Shown here: positions 7,484-16,176 of the stretch, piece after piece
How the letters are laid out: every line of letters begins with the position of its first letter
Numbering within the stretch: position 1 is the first letter of the stretch
Assembly (NCBI GenBank): GCA_013416435.1
Contig: JACCEN010000018.1
Span: forward strand, 1-64,000
DNA: 64,000 bases
Source of the DNA: Alcaligenaceae bacterium
Lineage (GTDB): Bacteria > Pseudomonadota > Gammaproteobacteria > Burkholderiales > Burkholderiaceae_B
Direction: 5' to 3'
The notes under the pieces: model-generated
Told to the model about the DNA's origin: nothing
What the model saw: the letters and a program-made list of their open reading frames with translations, nothing else
The model's database searches: none
Program-made: the position numbers and the translations under genes

Positions 7484-9631
7484 TTATTCCTCGCCCGTAG
7501 CCGGCCCCTGGGGACCGCCCTGAGCCTCGATGCCGCCGATGGCCTTCATGGAAAGACGCAAGCGGCCTTTGTCGTCGGCTTCGATGACCTTGATGCGCAC
7601 CATCTGGCCGACCTTCAGCACATCGTTGATGTTGGCGATGCGATAGTTGGCGATTTCAGAAATATGCAGCAGGCCGTCGCGGCCGGGTAGCACTTGCACG
7701 ATGGCGCCGAAGTCCAGCAGTCGCAGGACCGGGCCTTCGTATTCCTGCCCGACTTCGACATCGGCCGTCAGCTCTTTGATGCGCCGCTCGGCTTCGCGTG
7801 CCTTGTCGAGATCTGCGCTGGAAATCGTGATGTTCCCGTCGTCGTTGATGTCGATCTGGGTGCCGGTTTCTTCGGTCAGGGCACGAATGGTTGCGCCGCC
7901 CTTGCCGATGACATCGCGGATCTTTTCAGGATTGATCTTGATGCTGAGCATGCGCGGAGCGAATTCGGAGAGTTCGTTGCGCGAGCCTTCGATTGCTTCC
8001 TTCATCTTGCCGAGAATATGCAGGCGGCCTTCCTTGGCTTGCGCCAAGGCGACCTGCATGATTTCCTTGGTGATGCCCTGAATCTTGATGTCCATCTGCA
8101 AGGCGGTGATGCCCTGGACGGTTCCGGCAACCTTGAAATCCATATCGCCCAGGTGATCTTCGTCGCCCAGGATGTCGGTCAGCACGGCGAACTTGCCGCC
8201 GTCCTTGATCAGCCCCATGGCAACGCCGGCTACGTGATCCTTGACCGGCACGCCGGCGTCCATCATGGCCAGCGAGCCGCCGCAGACGGACGCCATGGAA
8301 GAGGAACCATTCGACTCGGTGATTTCGGACACGACACGGATGGTGTATTGGAAATCTTCGGGTGCCGGCAAAAGCGATACGAGCGCACGCTTCGCCAGGC
8401 GGCCATGGCCGATTTCGCGGCGCTTGGGCACGCCGAAACGGCCTGTTTCGCCGGTGGCGAACGGAGGCATGTTGTAGTGCATCATGAAGCGATCGCGATG
8501 CTCGCCCATGATGGAGTCGATGATTTGCTCGTCCTGCTTGGTTCCCAGTGTGGCCACCACGAGCGCCTGCGTTTCGCCGCGGGTGAACAGGGCCGAGCCG
8601 TGGGCGCGAGGCAATACGCCCAGGCGTACGCTGATCGGACGCACAGTGCGGGTATCGCGTCCGTCGATGCGCGGCTCGCCGTTCAGGATCTGGCCACGAA
8701 CGATGCGGGACTCGAGGTCGAACATGATGTTGTCGACTTCAACGCTGTCAGGTGCCTCTTCGCCCTTGGCGGCGGCATGTTCCGCCAGTTTGGCCTTCAC
8801 GTTGGCATAGGCTTCGCGCAGTTTGCCGGTACGGTCCTGCTTTTGACGGATCTGGTAGGCTGCCTGCAGTTCGTCTTGCGCTGCCGACACGACGGCCGTG
8901 ACCAGCGCCTCGTTCTTGGCGGCGGGCTGCCAGTCCCATTCCGGCTTGCCTGCTTCGGCGACCAGATCATGTATGGCGTTGATGACGGCCTGCATTTGCT
9001 CGTGGCCATACACCACGCCGCCGAGCATGATGTCTTCGGAGAGCTCTTTGGCTTCGGATTCGACCATGAGCACGGCGGTTTCCGTGCCCGCGACCACCAG
9101 GTCCATGGCCGATGATTGCTTCAATTGCGTGCTTGTCGGGTTCAACACATACTGGCCATCGACATAACCCACGCGGGCGGCGCCGATCGGGCCATTGAAG
9201 GGAATTCCCGAAATTGCCAGCGCCGCGGAAGCGCCGATCATTGCTGCGATGTCGGGATCGATTTCAGGGTTCACCGAAACCGTATGGATGATGACCTGGA
9301 CGTCGTTGTAGAAGCCTTCGGGGAACAGCGGGCGCAATGGACGGTCGATAAGACGCGACGTCAGGGTTTCTTTTTCGGACGGCTTGCCTTCGCGCTTGAA
9401 GAAGCCGCCGGGAATACGGCCGGCCGCATAAGTCTTTTCGACATAATCGACGGTCAAGGGAAAGAAGTCTTGACCGGGCTTGGCATTCTTGGCCGCCACG
9501 ACAGTGGCGAGCACGACAGTATCTTCAATCGAAACCAGTACGGCGCCGGAGGCCTGGCGAGCAATCTCGCCAGTTTCCAGAACCACCGTGTGCTCGCCGT
9601 ACTGAAACGATTTGCTCACTTTATTAAACAT
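7484..9631 (-). CDS. pnp: Polyribonucleotide nucleotidyltransferase (PNPase)
   Basis: A 3'-5' phosphorolytic exoribonuclease of the RNA degradosome. The 715-residue protein has two RNase PH-like domains (about 1-220 and 320-545) with [20 protein letters not shown] and [15 protein letters not shown], then a KH domain ([20 protein letters not shown]) and an S1 domain (about 620-690, [20 protein letters not shown]). The length is normal. It is downstream of rpsO in the same direction, the usual rpsO-pnp operon. A hairpin with U-run lies between them. Confidence 0.98.
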   Translation of the reverse strand: MFNKVSKSFQYGEHTVVLETGEIARQASGAVLVSIEDTVVLATVVAAKNAKPGQDFFPLTVDYVEKTYAAGRIPGGFFKREGKPSEKETLTSRLIDRPLRPLFPEGFYNDVQVIIHTVSVNPEIDPDIAAMIGASAALAISGIPFNGPIGAARVGYVDGQYVLNPTSTQLKQSSAMDLVVAGTETAVLMVESEAKELSEDIMLGGVVYGHEQMQAVINAIHDLVAEAGKPEWDWQPAAKNEALVTAVVSAAQDELQAAYQIRQKQDRTGKLREAYANVKAKLAEHAAAKGEEAPDSVEVDNIMFDLESRIVRGQILNGEPRIDGRDTRTVRPISVRLGVLPRAHGSALFTRGETQALVVATLGTKQDEQIIDSIMGEHRDRFMMHYNMPPFATGETGRFGVPKRREIGHGRLAKRALVSLLPAPEDFQYTIRVVSEITESNGSSSMASVCGGSLAMMDAGVPVKDHVAGVAMGLIKDGGKFAVLTDILGDEDHLGDMDFKVAGTVQGITALQMDIKIQGITKEIMQVALAQAKEGRLHILGKMKEAIEGSRNELSEFAPRMLSIKINPEKIRDVIGKGGATIRALTEETGTQIDINDDGNITISSADLDKAREAERRIKELTADVEVGQEYEGPVLRLLDFGAIVQVLPGRDGLLHISEIANYRIANINDVLKVGQMVRIKVIEADDKGRLRLSMKAIGGIEAQGGPQGPATGEE

Positions 9632-9650
9632 TAGGGATTATCCTTACAAT

Positions 9651-9695
9651 AAAAAAACCGTGCACACCGCGAAGTACTTCGCAGCGTCCACGGTT
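9651..9695 (-). terminator. rpsO-pnp intergenic hairpin (terminator/attenuator)
   Basis: On the minus strand AACCGTG pairs with CACGGTT, enclosing GCGAAGTACTTCGC-type inner pairing, and is followed by a run of seven U. It lies between rpsO and pnp. In other bacteria this region holds the rpsO terminator and RNase III sites that control pnp; that role here is inferred by analogy. Confidence 0.7.
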
Positions 9696-9721
9696 GCATC
9701 GTGGGGAGCCAGCCCCGGTGA

Positions 9722-9991
9722 TCACTTACGCAGACCGAGCTTTTCGATCAGTGCGCGATACGAATCAGGGTTGCGGCCTTTCAGGTAGTCCAGCAATTTG
9801 CGGCGACGGCTAACCATGCGCAGCAAGCCGCGGCGCGAATGGTGATCTTTCATGTGCGCCTTGAAGTGGCCGGTCAGTTCGTTGATACGCGCGGTAAGCA
9901 GCGCAACTTGTACTTCGGGGGAACCCGTATCACCTTGCGCACGTTGAAATTGTGCAACGATTTCAGATTTTTTGATGTCGGCAACAGACAT
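9722..9991 (-). CDS. rpsO: 30S ribosomal protein S15
   Basis: Binds 16S rRNA early in 30S assembly. The 89-residue protein, starting [20 protein letters not shown], has the family blocks [20 protein letters not shown] and [20 protein letters not shown]. The length is exact. First gene of rpsO-pnp. Confidence 0.98.
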   Translation of the reverse strand: MSVADIKKSEIVAQFQRAQGDTGSPEVQVALLTARINELTGHFKAHMKDHHSRRGLLRMVSRRRKLLDYLKGRNPDSYRALIEKLGLRK

Positions 9992-10142
9992 TATTCAGCC
10001 TCTTTGACAAGCGACAGAGCCGAGGTGCCCTGACGTGAGATGATTAACAAACTACAATTTTGAATGTTTCCCCAAGAAATGGCTGTGTTGCAACACAGCA
10101 TCACGGCTCGAAGAAGTTGGCATTATACCGGAAAGCGAGATC

Positions 10143-10781
10143 ATGAGCCCACATACCCTCTTTTCCCTGCAAGGGGTCGGACCCCAATCCTACGAAGACG
10201 GGGTCAGACCCCATACGAGGTCTGACCCCATGTGCACTCCGCAATCTTCCGAGGACGGGGTCAGACCCCGTACTGGGTCTGACCCCAAGCTGACCGTCGC
10301 ACTGGCAATGGCCGCCCTGCTATCCGGCTGCGCCAACATGACCGACACGCCCCCGGGGACCGCGTTGCAAGACGTCGAGGCCCGTTACGGCAAGGCTGGT
10401 TATTCATGCCCTGCCGACCAGGGCAAGCAACGGCTGATCTGGACCCAGCAGCCCTATGGGCAATATGCCTGGACCGCCCTTGTCGATGAAAATGGCAAGG
10501 TCGACCGGATCGTCCCCGCCCTGACCGACGCCCGCTTCCGAATCCTGGACACGGGTTCATGGACGCCTGACCAGGTTCGCTGCAAATTCGGTCCGCCGGC
10601 GGAAATCTCCACGATTGGCCTGCCCGGTTCCCGTCAGGTGGTATGGAGCTACCGCTACAAGCAGGACGGGGTCTGGAATTCGCTGATGTACATCTATTTC
10701 GGATCGGATGGCGCGCGGGTCACACGACGCCATGCCGGGCCCGATCCCTTGTTCGACCCGATCGAGATCGAGCGATGGTAA
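10143..10781 (+). CDS. Outer-membrane lipoprotein of unknown function with repeat-derived N-terminus
   Basis: A lipoprotein signal (KLTVALAMAALLSGCAN) with the lipobox LLSGC precedes a mature part of about 150 residues, including QTPYGQYAWTALVDENGKV-like sequence and DTGSWTPDQVRCKFGPPAE. The last resembles SmpA/BamE-like small lipoproteins in layout, but I would not assign it. The N-terminal 48 codons before the signal are largely translated palindromic repeat (GVRPHTRSDP, GVRPRTGSDP). An alternative start is the ATG at 10230, but it too leaves repeat-coded residues before the hydrophobic core. The signal peptide n-region has been rebuilt by repeat sequence. Confidence 0.65.
   Translation: MSPHTLFSLQGVGPQSYEDGVRPHTRSDPMCTPQSSEDGVRPRTGSDPKLTVALAMAALLSGCANMTDTPPGTALQDVEARYGKAGYSCPADQGKQRLIWTQQPYGQYAWTALVDENGKVDRIVPALTDARFRILDTGSWTPDQVRCKFGPPAEISTIGLPGSRQVVWSYRYKQDGVWNSLMYIYFGSDGARVTRRHAGPDPLFDPIEIERW
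10173..10286. repeat. Palindromic repeat array, one half unit and two full units
   Basis: A half unit GGGGTCGGACCCC is at 10173-10185, and full units are at 10200-10229 and 10257-10286, spaced about 28 bases apart. All are in frame inside the 5' end of the lipoprotein gene and are read as GVRP..SDP. Confidence 0.9.
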
Positions 10782-10860
10782 TTTACTTCAAAACGTAATG
10801 CACGCAGCGGCTTGCCTTTCCGCGCCCAGGAACGCTTTCCGGCGCCCGGCAAGCCGCGCT

Positions 10861-11670
10861 CTAAGTGCTTGGAGGCTCTGGCGGGTTTGGCGGCTCGCGT
10901 GGGGTTTCGGATTCGCTGCGCATGCGGGTAAGCAGTCGCGCACGCCGCCAGCGCCACAGCATGATGAACCAGCCCGACAAACCGTAGATCACGAACAAAC
11001 CGAAAAGAACGACGGGCGGGTCGCTGGAGACGAAGACAAAAGCGGCCACCACAAGCAAAATGACCCAGAACGGCACGCTGCGCCCCAGCGCAAATGTCTT
11101 GCCGCTATAGAATGGCGCATTCGTCACCATGGCGATGCCGGCATACACCGTGAAGACGAACGCCAGCCATCGTATGGTTTGGGGATCCAGCAGGAACTTG
11201 TTGTCGACCGCCAGCCAGACGAACCCAGCCACCAATGCCGCTGCGGACGGGCTGGGCAAACCCTGGAAGAAGCGCTTGTCGATCACGCCGATATTGGTAT
11301 TGAAGCGGGCCAGCCTGAGGGCCGCACCGACCACATAGATGAAAGCGGCCAGCCAACCCCAGCGGCCCAGGTCCTGAAGCGCCCATTCGTACATCACCAG
11401 CGCCGGCGCAATGCCAAAAGAGGCCATATCGGACAGCGAGTCGTACTGCTCGCCGAAAGCAGACTGGGTGTTGGTCAGGCGCGCCACGCGCCCATCCATG
11501 CCGTCGAACACCATCGCCAGGAAGATCGCGATGGCGGCCATTTCGAATTGTTCGTTCATGGCCTGCACGACGGCATAAAAGCCGGCGAACAGATTGGCGG
11601 TGGTAAACGCATTGGGTAGCAGATAGATGCTGCGACGCCGACGGGTTTCATCCATGGAGAAATTGGGCAT
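10861..11670 (-). CDS. pssA: CDP-diacylglycerol--serine O-phosphatidyltransferase
   Basis: An inner-membrane enzyme making phosphatidylserine from CDP-diacylglycerol and serine, the step before Psd. The 269-residue protein has multiple membrane segments and the CDP-alcohol phosphotransferase motif DGMDGRVARLTNTQSAFGEQ followed by YDSLSDMASFG (conserved Asp and Gly positions all present). The end is Pro-rich (PREPPNPPEPPST). It starts 5 bases after the psd stop, so the two form an operon. Confidence 0.93.
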   Translation of the reverse strand: MPNFSMDETRRRRSIYLLPNAFTTANLFAGFYAVVQAMNEQFEMAAIAIFLAMVFDGMDGRVARLTNTQSAFGEQYDSLSDMASFGIAPALVMYEWALQDLGRWGWLAAFIYVVGAALRLARFNTNIGVIDKRFFQGLPSPSAAALVAGFVWLAVDNKFLLDPQTIRWLAFVFTVYAGIAMVTNAPFYSGKTFALGRSVPFWVILLVVAAFVFVSSDPPVVLFGLFVIYGLSGWFIMLWRWRRARLLTRMRSESETPREPPNPPEPPST

Positions 11671-11675
11671 AGTTT

Positions 11676-12341
11676 CTAGGGCCTGACGGAAGTATCCGGC
11701 AACTCAGCAAGTACCGTGCTGGTGGCCTGAACCTTGTCGCCGATGGCGACACGCGGACGCGCGCCAAGCGGCAGGTAGACATCGACACGCGAACCGAAGC
11801 GTATGAAGCCGTAACGCTGCCCAGCATACAACCGATCACCCTGCTTTGCATAACAAAGAATGCGCTTGGCGACCAGGCCTGCCACCTGGACTGACGTGAC
11901 CACGTGCCCGTGTTCGGTATGCAAGACCATCGCATTGCGCTCGTTTTCAAGCGACGCCTTGTCCAGGGCCGCATTGACAAAGCTGCCGGGAAAATAGTTG
12001 ATTTTCTGCACGGTTCCGTTTACCGGCGAGCGATTCGAGTGCACGTTGAATACATTCATGAACACGCTGATCTTCAACGCCTCGCGGTCGGCGTAGGCAT
12101 CGCGCACTTCTTCCACCGCGACAATGCGCCCGTCGGCGGGGGAAAGGACGTTCAGTTCTCCGGCGGGCGCAACGCGCCCGGGGTCGCGAAAAAACTGCAG
12201 CACGAAGACCGACACTATCCAGAATGGAATCGAGACAGGCGTAGACCACAGGCTGACCAGGATGGATATCAGCACAATGCCGGCCAGAAACGGCCAGCCT
12301 TCGCGAGCGATAATGGGATGGGGGTATGGAGGTTTATTCAT
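11676..12341 (-). CDS. psd: Phosphatidylserine decarboxylase, short soluble-domain type
   Basis: Makes phosphatidylethanolamine from phosphatidylserine. The 221-residue proenzyme has an N-terminal membrane hairpin (about 15-50), the conserved [14 protein letters not shown] and HSNRSPVNG, and the self-cleavage site in [14 protein letters not shown], where the Ser of FGS becomes the pyruvoyl group. The length fits the PSD-A type. First gene of psd-pssA. Confidence 0.93.
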   Translation of the reverse strand: MNKPPYPHPIIAREGWPFLAGIVLISILVSLWSTPVSIPFWIVSVFVLQFFRDPGRVAPAGELNVLSPADGRIVAVEEVRDAYADREALKISVFMNVFNVHSNRSPVNGTVQKINYFPGSFVNAALDKASLENERNAMVLHTEHGHVVTSVQVAGLVAKRILCYAKQGDRLYAGQRYGFIRFGSRVDVYLPLGARPRVAIGDKVQATSTVLAELPDTSVRP

Positions 12342-12401
12342 CTTAAGCCGAAGGATAACCGAAATGTGTCGGCTTTATAGCACAGTGCGTTACACACGCA
12401 A

Positions 12402-13238
12402 TCAGCCGAACACGACCAGTGGTTTGTCGGGATGCAAGGGATGGGCCATCACGTGCACGTCCACGCCATACACCGCATCCAGGTTTTGCGGTGTCAATAC
12501 CTTGGCGGGGGCGTCACAGGCCAATATTTTTCCTTTCGCCAGCAAGGCGATGCGATCGCTCCAGAGCGCCGCGAGGTTCACATCGTGGATGACCACCAGA
12601 ATGCCCACCCTCTCCCCGCGCGCCAATTGCCGCAGCGTTTCAAGCAGCGAGCGCTGATGCAAAGGATCCAGGCTGGCGGTGGGTTCGTCCAGCAGCATAT
12701 ATCGGCCCTGCGGGTCTGCGCGCCGTTGCGCAAGCACCTGAAGCAGCACCCGGGCAAACTGGACCCGCTGCTGCTCGCCGCCCGAAAGCTCGAGATACCG
12801 ACGTGCCGCCAGATGAGTGATTCCGGCGCGCTGCAGTGCTGCGTGCACCGCCTCTTCGACGTCGGAGGCGGAAAGCGCAGGAAATGGATACGCCCCCATC
12901 GCGACGACTTCTCCGACATCCAGATCGAAGGCCAGGGCCGGTTTTTGCGGCAGGACCGTACGTATGCGCGCCTGTCGCGCCGCGGAAAGCATCGGCAATG
13001 CGAACCCATTGAGCATCACGCCCACATGCCCCTCACGGGCATCGTCGGATTTGAGTTCGCCGGCCAGGATAGACAAGAGGGTGGACTTGCCCGCTCCGTT
13101 GGCGCCCAGGAGGCTCACGACCTCACCGGGTCGGATGCAAAGCGTGGCCTGGTCGAGCACCCGGCCTTGCCTGCGCCGCAGGACGATCTCGTCTGCCGCG
13201 AACTCGTCGCCCTTGCCGCTTTCCATATAGGTATCCAT
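12402..13238 (-). CDS. hmuV: Haem ABC importer ATP-binding protein
   Basis: The ATPase of the haem importer HmuTUV. The 278-residue protein has Walker A LLGANGAGKSTLLSILAGEL, signature LSGGEQQRVQFARVLLQ, Walker B YMLLDEPTASLDP and switch His in VVIHDVNLAALWSDRIALL. The start at 13238 (MDTYMESGKGDEF) overlaps the hmuU stop as ATGA; the longer open frame to 13355 lies inside hmuU. Last gene of the bhuR-hmuSTUV operon. Confidence 0.93.
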   Translation of the reverse strand: MDTYMESGKGDEFAADEIVLRRRQGRVLDQATLCIRPGEVVSLLGANGAGKSTLLSILAGELKSDDAREGHVGVMLNGFALPMLSAARQARIRTVLPQKPALAFDLDVGEVVAMGAYPFPALSASDVEEAVHAALQRAGITHLAARRYLELSGGEQQRVQFARVLLQVLAQRRADPQGRYMLLDEPTASLDPLHQRSLLETLRQLARGERVGILVVIHDVNLAALWSDRIALLAKGKILACDAPAKVLTPQNLDAVYGVDVHVMAHPLHPDKPLVVFG

Positions 13239-14248
13239 CACTGGCGTACAGCCCGTCCGCGGGCCAGCAGAAAGAAAAAGAAGGGACCGCCGACCAGGCT
13301 GGTGACCAACCCGATGGGCAGCTCCGCGGGGCTTACCAGCAGGCGCGCGAGCCAATCCGCCAGGGTCAGCAGCAATCCGCCCGCGACCATGGACGCCGGC
13401 ATCAGGTAGCGATGGTGCGCCCCCAGCAGCATGCGTATCAGATGAGGCACCACCAGCCCGATGAAGCCGATTCCGCCCGTAACCGCCACCAGCGGGCCAA
13501 TGACCAGGGCCGTGACGACAATGAGACGGCGCCGGACGACCGCGAGTTCAAAACCCAAGTGCGCCGCTTCGCGCTCCCCCAGAAGCAAGGCGTTCAGTAC
13601 CCGCCATTGCTTGCAAAGATAGGCCATCAAAAGCAGCGTCCAGGGACCCAGCCAAGCCACGGTGGACCAGTCCGCTCCCGCCAGGCTGCCCATGTTCCAG
13701 AAGGTCAGGTCGCGCAGCTGTGCGTCGTCGGCCAGATAAGTGAACACGCCGATGGCGCTGCCTGCTATCGTATTGATGGCAATGCCGGCCAGCAGCAGCC
13801 CCGCCACCCCGCTATAGCGGCGGCCGATTGAGTAGGCAAGGAACGTTGCCGCCAAGCTGCCCAAGAAGGCGAAAGTGGCGATGGTCAGGAAGCCGCCGGC
13901 GGTCATGACGATCGCAAATACCGCTCCCAGCGCGGCACCGGATGAAATCCCCACCAAGCCGGGCTCAGCCAGCGGATTCCGGAAAAGCGCCTGCATGGTC
14001 ACGCCGGTGGCGGCCAGGGCGGCCCCGGTCACCGTACTGAAAAGCACCCTGGGCAGACGGATATCCATCAGCACGCGATGCAGCAGGTCGTCGTCCGGGG
14101 ACAAGGTTCCCCACAGCAGGCGTGGGAAGCTGTTCCAGGGAATGTATACGGCGCCGCTGGCGCTGGCGGCGAGCATCGCCAGCGCCAGGCAAATCAACAG
14201 AATGAGCAGGACTGGCTGGGGCGCCAGCTTGCGCGATTCAGACAGCAT
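13238..14248 (-). CDS. hmuU: Haem ABC importer permease
   Basis: A FecCD-family inner-membrane permease of 336 residues with about ten membrane segments. It includes the family blocks DIRLPRVLFSTVTGAALAAT, GVTMQALFRNPLAEPGLVGI and GIGFIGLVVPHLIRMLLGAHHR. It starts one base after the hmuT stop and overlaps hmuV, indicating translational coupling. Confidence 0.93.
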   Translation of the reverse strand: MLSESRKLAPQPVLLILLICLALAMLAASASGAVYIPWNSFPRLLWGTLSPDDDLLHRVLMDIRLPRVLFSTVTGAALAATGVTMQALFRNPLAEPGLVGISSGAALGAVFAIVMTAGGFLTIATFAFLGSLAATFLAYSIGRRYSGVAGLLLAGIAINTIAGSAIGVFTYLADDAQLRDLTFWNMGSLAGADWSTVAWLGPWTLLLMAYLCKQWRVLNALLLGEREAAHLGFELAVVRRRLIVVTALVIGPLVAVTGGIGFIGLVVPHLIRMLLGAHHRYLMPASMVAGGLLLTLADWLARLLVSPAELPIGLVTSLVGGPFFFFLLARGRAVRQ

Positions 14249-14249
14249 G

Positions 14250-15062
14250 TCAGTGCGCCGCTTCTTTCAGCAAGCGTATGGCGTCGCCCACCCGGGGGCC
14301 GATTCCCAGGATGAGCAGATCGTTCATGGCGACGACTCGCCCTTCGCGCGCCGCCGGCGTTGCGGCGATGGCCGGATTGGCGGTGAGTTTTTCCATGCCC
14401 CCGCTGGCTTTTACGGAGGCCTCGCTGACGACGATCATATCGGGTGCGAGCAAGGCCAGGCCTTCGGCCGACACGGGTTTGTAGCCCGCCTGCTGCGCAA
14501 GCGCGTTCTCCAGTCCGGCCAGTGCAAGAACGGCGTTGGCGGCAGTATTGCCACCGGCCCCGAGCAGCGGCCCCGTACGGTTGACCAGCACGACCGCCCG
14601 GCGCGCCGTGGATGGCTCGGCCTGAGCAGCAGCCACGTCCTCGCGCACGCGCTCCGACAGCTCACGCCCCTGTTCGGGGACCTGGAGCTCCGATGCGACC
14701 TGTTGAATGCGGTCGTACAGAGAATCGATGGTGGGCTTGTCCGACACCGAGGTCAGCGGAATGCCCAGCCCCTTCAGTCTTTCCAGCGCTTTCGGCGGGC
14801 CGGCGTTCTCGGAAGCCAGGACCAGATCCGGTTTCATTGCCACCACGCCTTCCACGGGAACGGAACGGTAATAGCCGACGCGAGGCAGTTCCCGCGCCGC
14901 TTCCGGATACATGCTGGACTCGTCGTCGGCAACGAGGCGCCCGCCCTGTCCCAAATCGTAGACGATTTCAGTGACGCTTCCGCCCAGGGTGACGACACGC
15001 TCGGCCGCGGCGTACGCCGGCCCCGAGGCCAAAAGGCAAAGAGCCAGTAGACACCGCAACAT
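14250..15062 (-). CDS. hmuT: Haem ABC importer periplasmic binding protein
   Basis: Carries haem from the outer-membrane receptor to HmuUV. The 270-residue protein has a signal peptide MLRCLLALCLLASGPAYA and the class III (helical-backbone) binding fold with RVVTLGGSVTEIVYDLGQG and DDESSMYPEAARELPRVGYY, where the Tyr is the expected axial haem ligand. The start at 15062, 2 bases after the hmuS stop, is chosen because it yields the signal peptide; the frame is open further upstream. Confidence 0.9.
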   Translation of the reverse strand: MLRCLLALCLLASGPAYAAAERVVTLGGSVTEIVYDLGQGGRLVADDESSMYPEAARELPRVGYYRSVPVEGVVAMKPDLVLASENAGPPKALERLKGLGIPLTSVSDKPTIDSLYDRIQQVASELQVPEQGRELSERVREDVAAAQAEPSTARRAVVLVNRTGPLLGAGGNTAANAVLALAGLENALAQQAGYKPVSAEGLALLAPDMIVVSEASVKASGGMEKLTANPAIAATPAAREGRVVAMNDLLILGIGPRVGDAIRLLKEAAH

Positions 15063-15064
15063 CG

Positions 15065-16111
15065 TTACGCCGCCAGCGGTTCGGGACAATAGCCGACCAG
15101 AAGCTCGCGCCAACTGGCGAGTTCCGGTACCCCCGGCTTGCGAGCACCGAAGAATTGGGCAATGAGGTCGCCATTCTCGGCATAGCATTCCAAGGATGTC
15201 ACCCAACCGTCCTTGGTCGGCTTGTTGACGATCCAGCTGGAGGCGATGGCCGTGGTATCGAGATGCAGGTTGAAGTGCGGCTCGAGAACGTTGAACCATG
15301 GCCCCGTGCGCATCAGCTTCTTGACGGGTCCGGAATGGATCTGGATCATGCCCTTGTTGCCCACGAAGCACATGAAAGAGATGTCGCGTTCCGCGACGTC
15401 TTCCAGCATGCGTTCGGCCAGGCCGTTGTCCACCTGCTGCGCAAGATCGGGGCCTATTCCGCGCAAAGCCGTCAGGCGCGAAACGTTGTGCTTGCGCAGC
15501 AGGCCGAAGAATTCGTGCGTGTCTTCCATGGCAAGCCAGTCCGCCCGCATCGCGGCGGGTATTTCCGGAAGCGTGGTGTCCTCTTCCTGCGCCAGCGGTT
15601 CGACCTTGGGCCAGGCCGGATCGGGATCCGTGAACTTCTGGACCAGCGCTTCGTAGGCCTCTTTGTTCGACTCGTCGGTGATGTACACCTTATGTACGGC
15701 GCTGCCGGCTTTGTCGAAGAACTGCAAGCTTTGCCGGCCATCGTCCGTAACGGCGAAGGTGAACTTCCAGTCGCCGAAGAACATGCGCAGATCGATGTCG
15801 GGCCCCAATACGATGCCCATGGTGTTTCCGGCACGGATGTCTTCATAGGCGCCGTGCCGTTCGTGTACGCACCAATCGTTGCGCGTCAGCGCCATGACCC
15901 GGCCAAGGCTGCCCAACTCTTTGAATATGGCCTGGGGCGGCTCTTTGAGCAAAGTCGATTTGACCGCGCCGCAGCCGGCGGCGACGAGCTCCATTTCGGA
16001 AACCTGCATCAGCTCGGCCAGATTGCGTATACGCATCTTCGGATGCTCTGCCTTGAGCTCGGCATAGCGTTCGCGCAGCACCGCCGCCTCGCTTTCAAAG
16101 GGATGCGTCAT
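15065..16111 (-). CDS. hmuS: Haemin-degrading / haem transfer factor HmuS (ChuX/HemS family)
   Basis: A cytoplasmic haem-handling protein. The 348 residues form two related halves: LTRNDWCVHERHGAYEDIRA in the first and KGMIQIHSGPVKKLMRTGPW with FNVLEPHFNLHL in the second, including the conserved haem-ligand His region. The start at 16111 (MTHPFESEAAVLRERYAELK) has AAGGAG 9 bases upstream. It is 65 bases downstream of bhuR; this gap is AT-rich (ATATCGATAATAAGATTGAT), possibly a secondary iron-controlled promoter. Confidence 0.92.
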   Translation of the reverse strand: MTHPFESEAAVLRERYAELKAEHPKMRIRNLAELMQVSEMELVAAGCGAVKSTLLKEPPQAIFKELGSLGRVMALTRNDWCVHERHGAYEDIRAGNTMGIVLGPDIDLRMFFGDWKFTFAVTDDGRQSLQFFDKAGSAVHKVYITDESNKEAYEALVQKFTDPDPAWPKVEPLAQEEDTTLPEIPAAMRADWLAMEDTHEFFGLLRKHNVSRLTALRGIGPDLAQQVDNGLAERMLEDVAERDISFMCFVGNKGMIQIHSGPVKKLMRTGPWFNVLEPHFNLHLDTTAIASSWIVNKPTKDGWVTSLECYAENGDLIAQFFGARKPGVPELASWRELLVGYCPEPLAA

Positions 16112-16176
16112 GACGAGAAACTCCTTTTGCAAGTAAAGTTTAATTATATCGATAATAAGATTGATTCTTGGTTCTA

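Noticed and set aside
7694-9115. A 473-codon plus-strand frame inside pnp
   Set aside because: Antisense shadow of pnp in GC-rich DNA; no family motifs or ribosome site.
16112-16176. A separate Fur-controlled promoter in front of hmuS
   Set aside because: The 65-base gap is AT-rich, but no Fur-like 19-mer or clear -35/-10 pair at good spacing could be made out.
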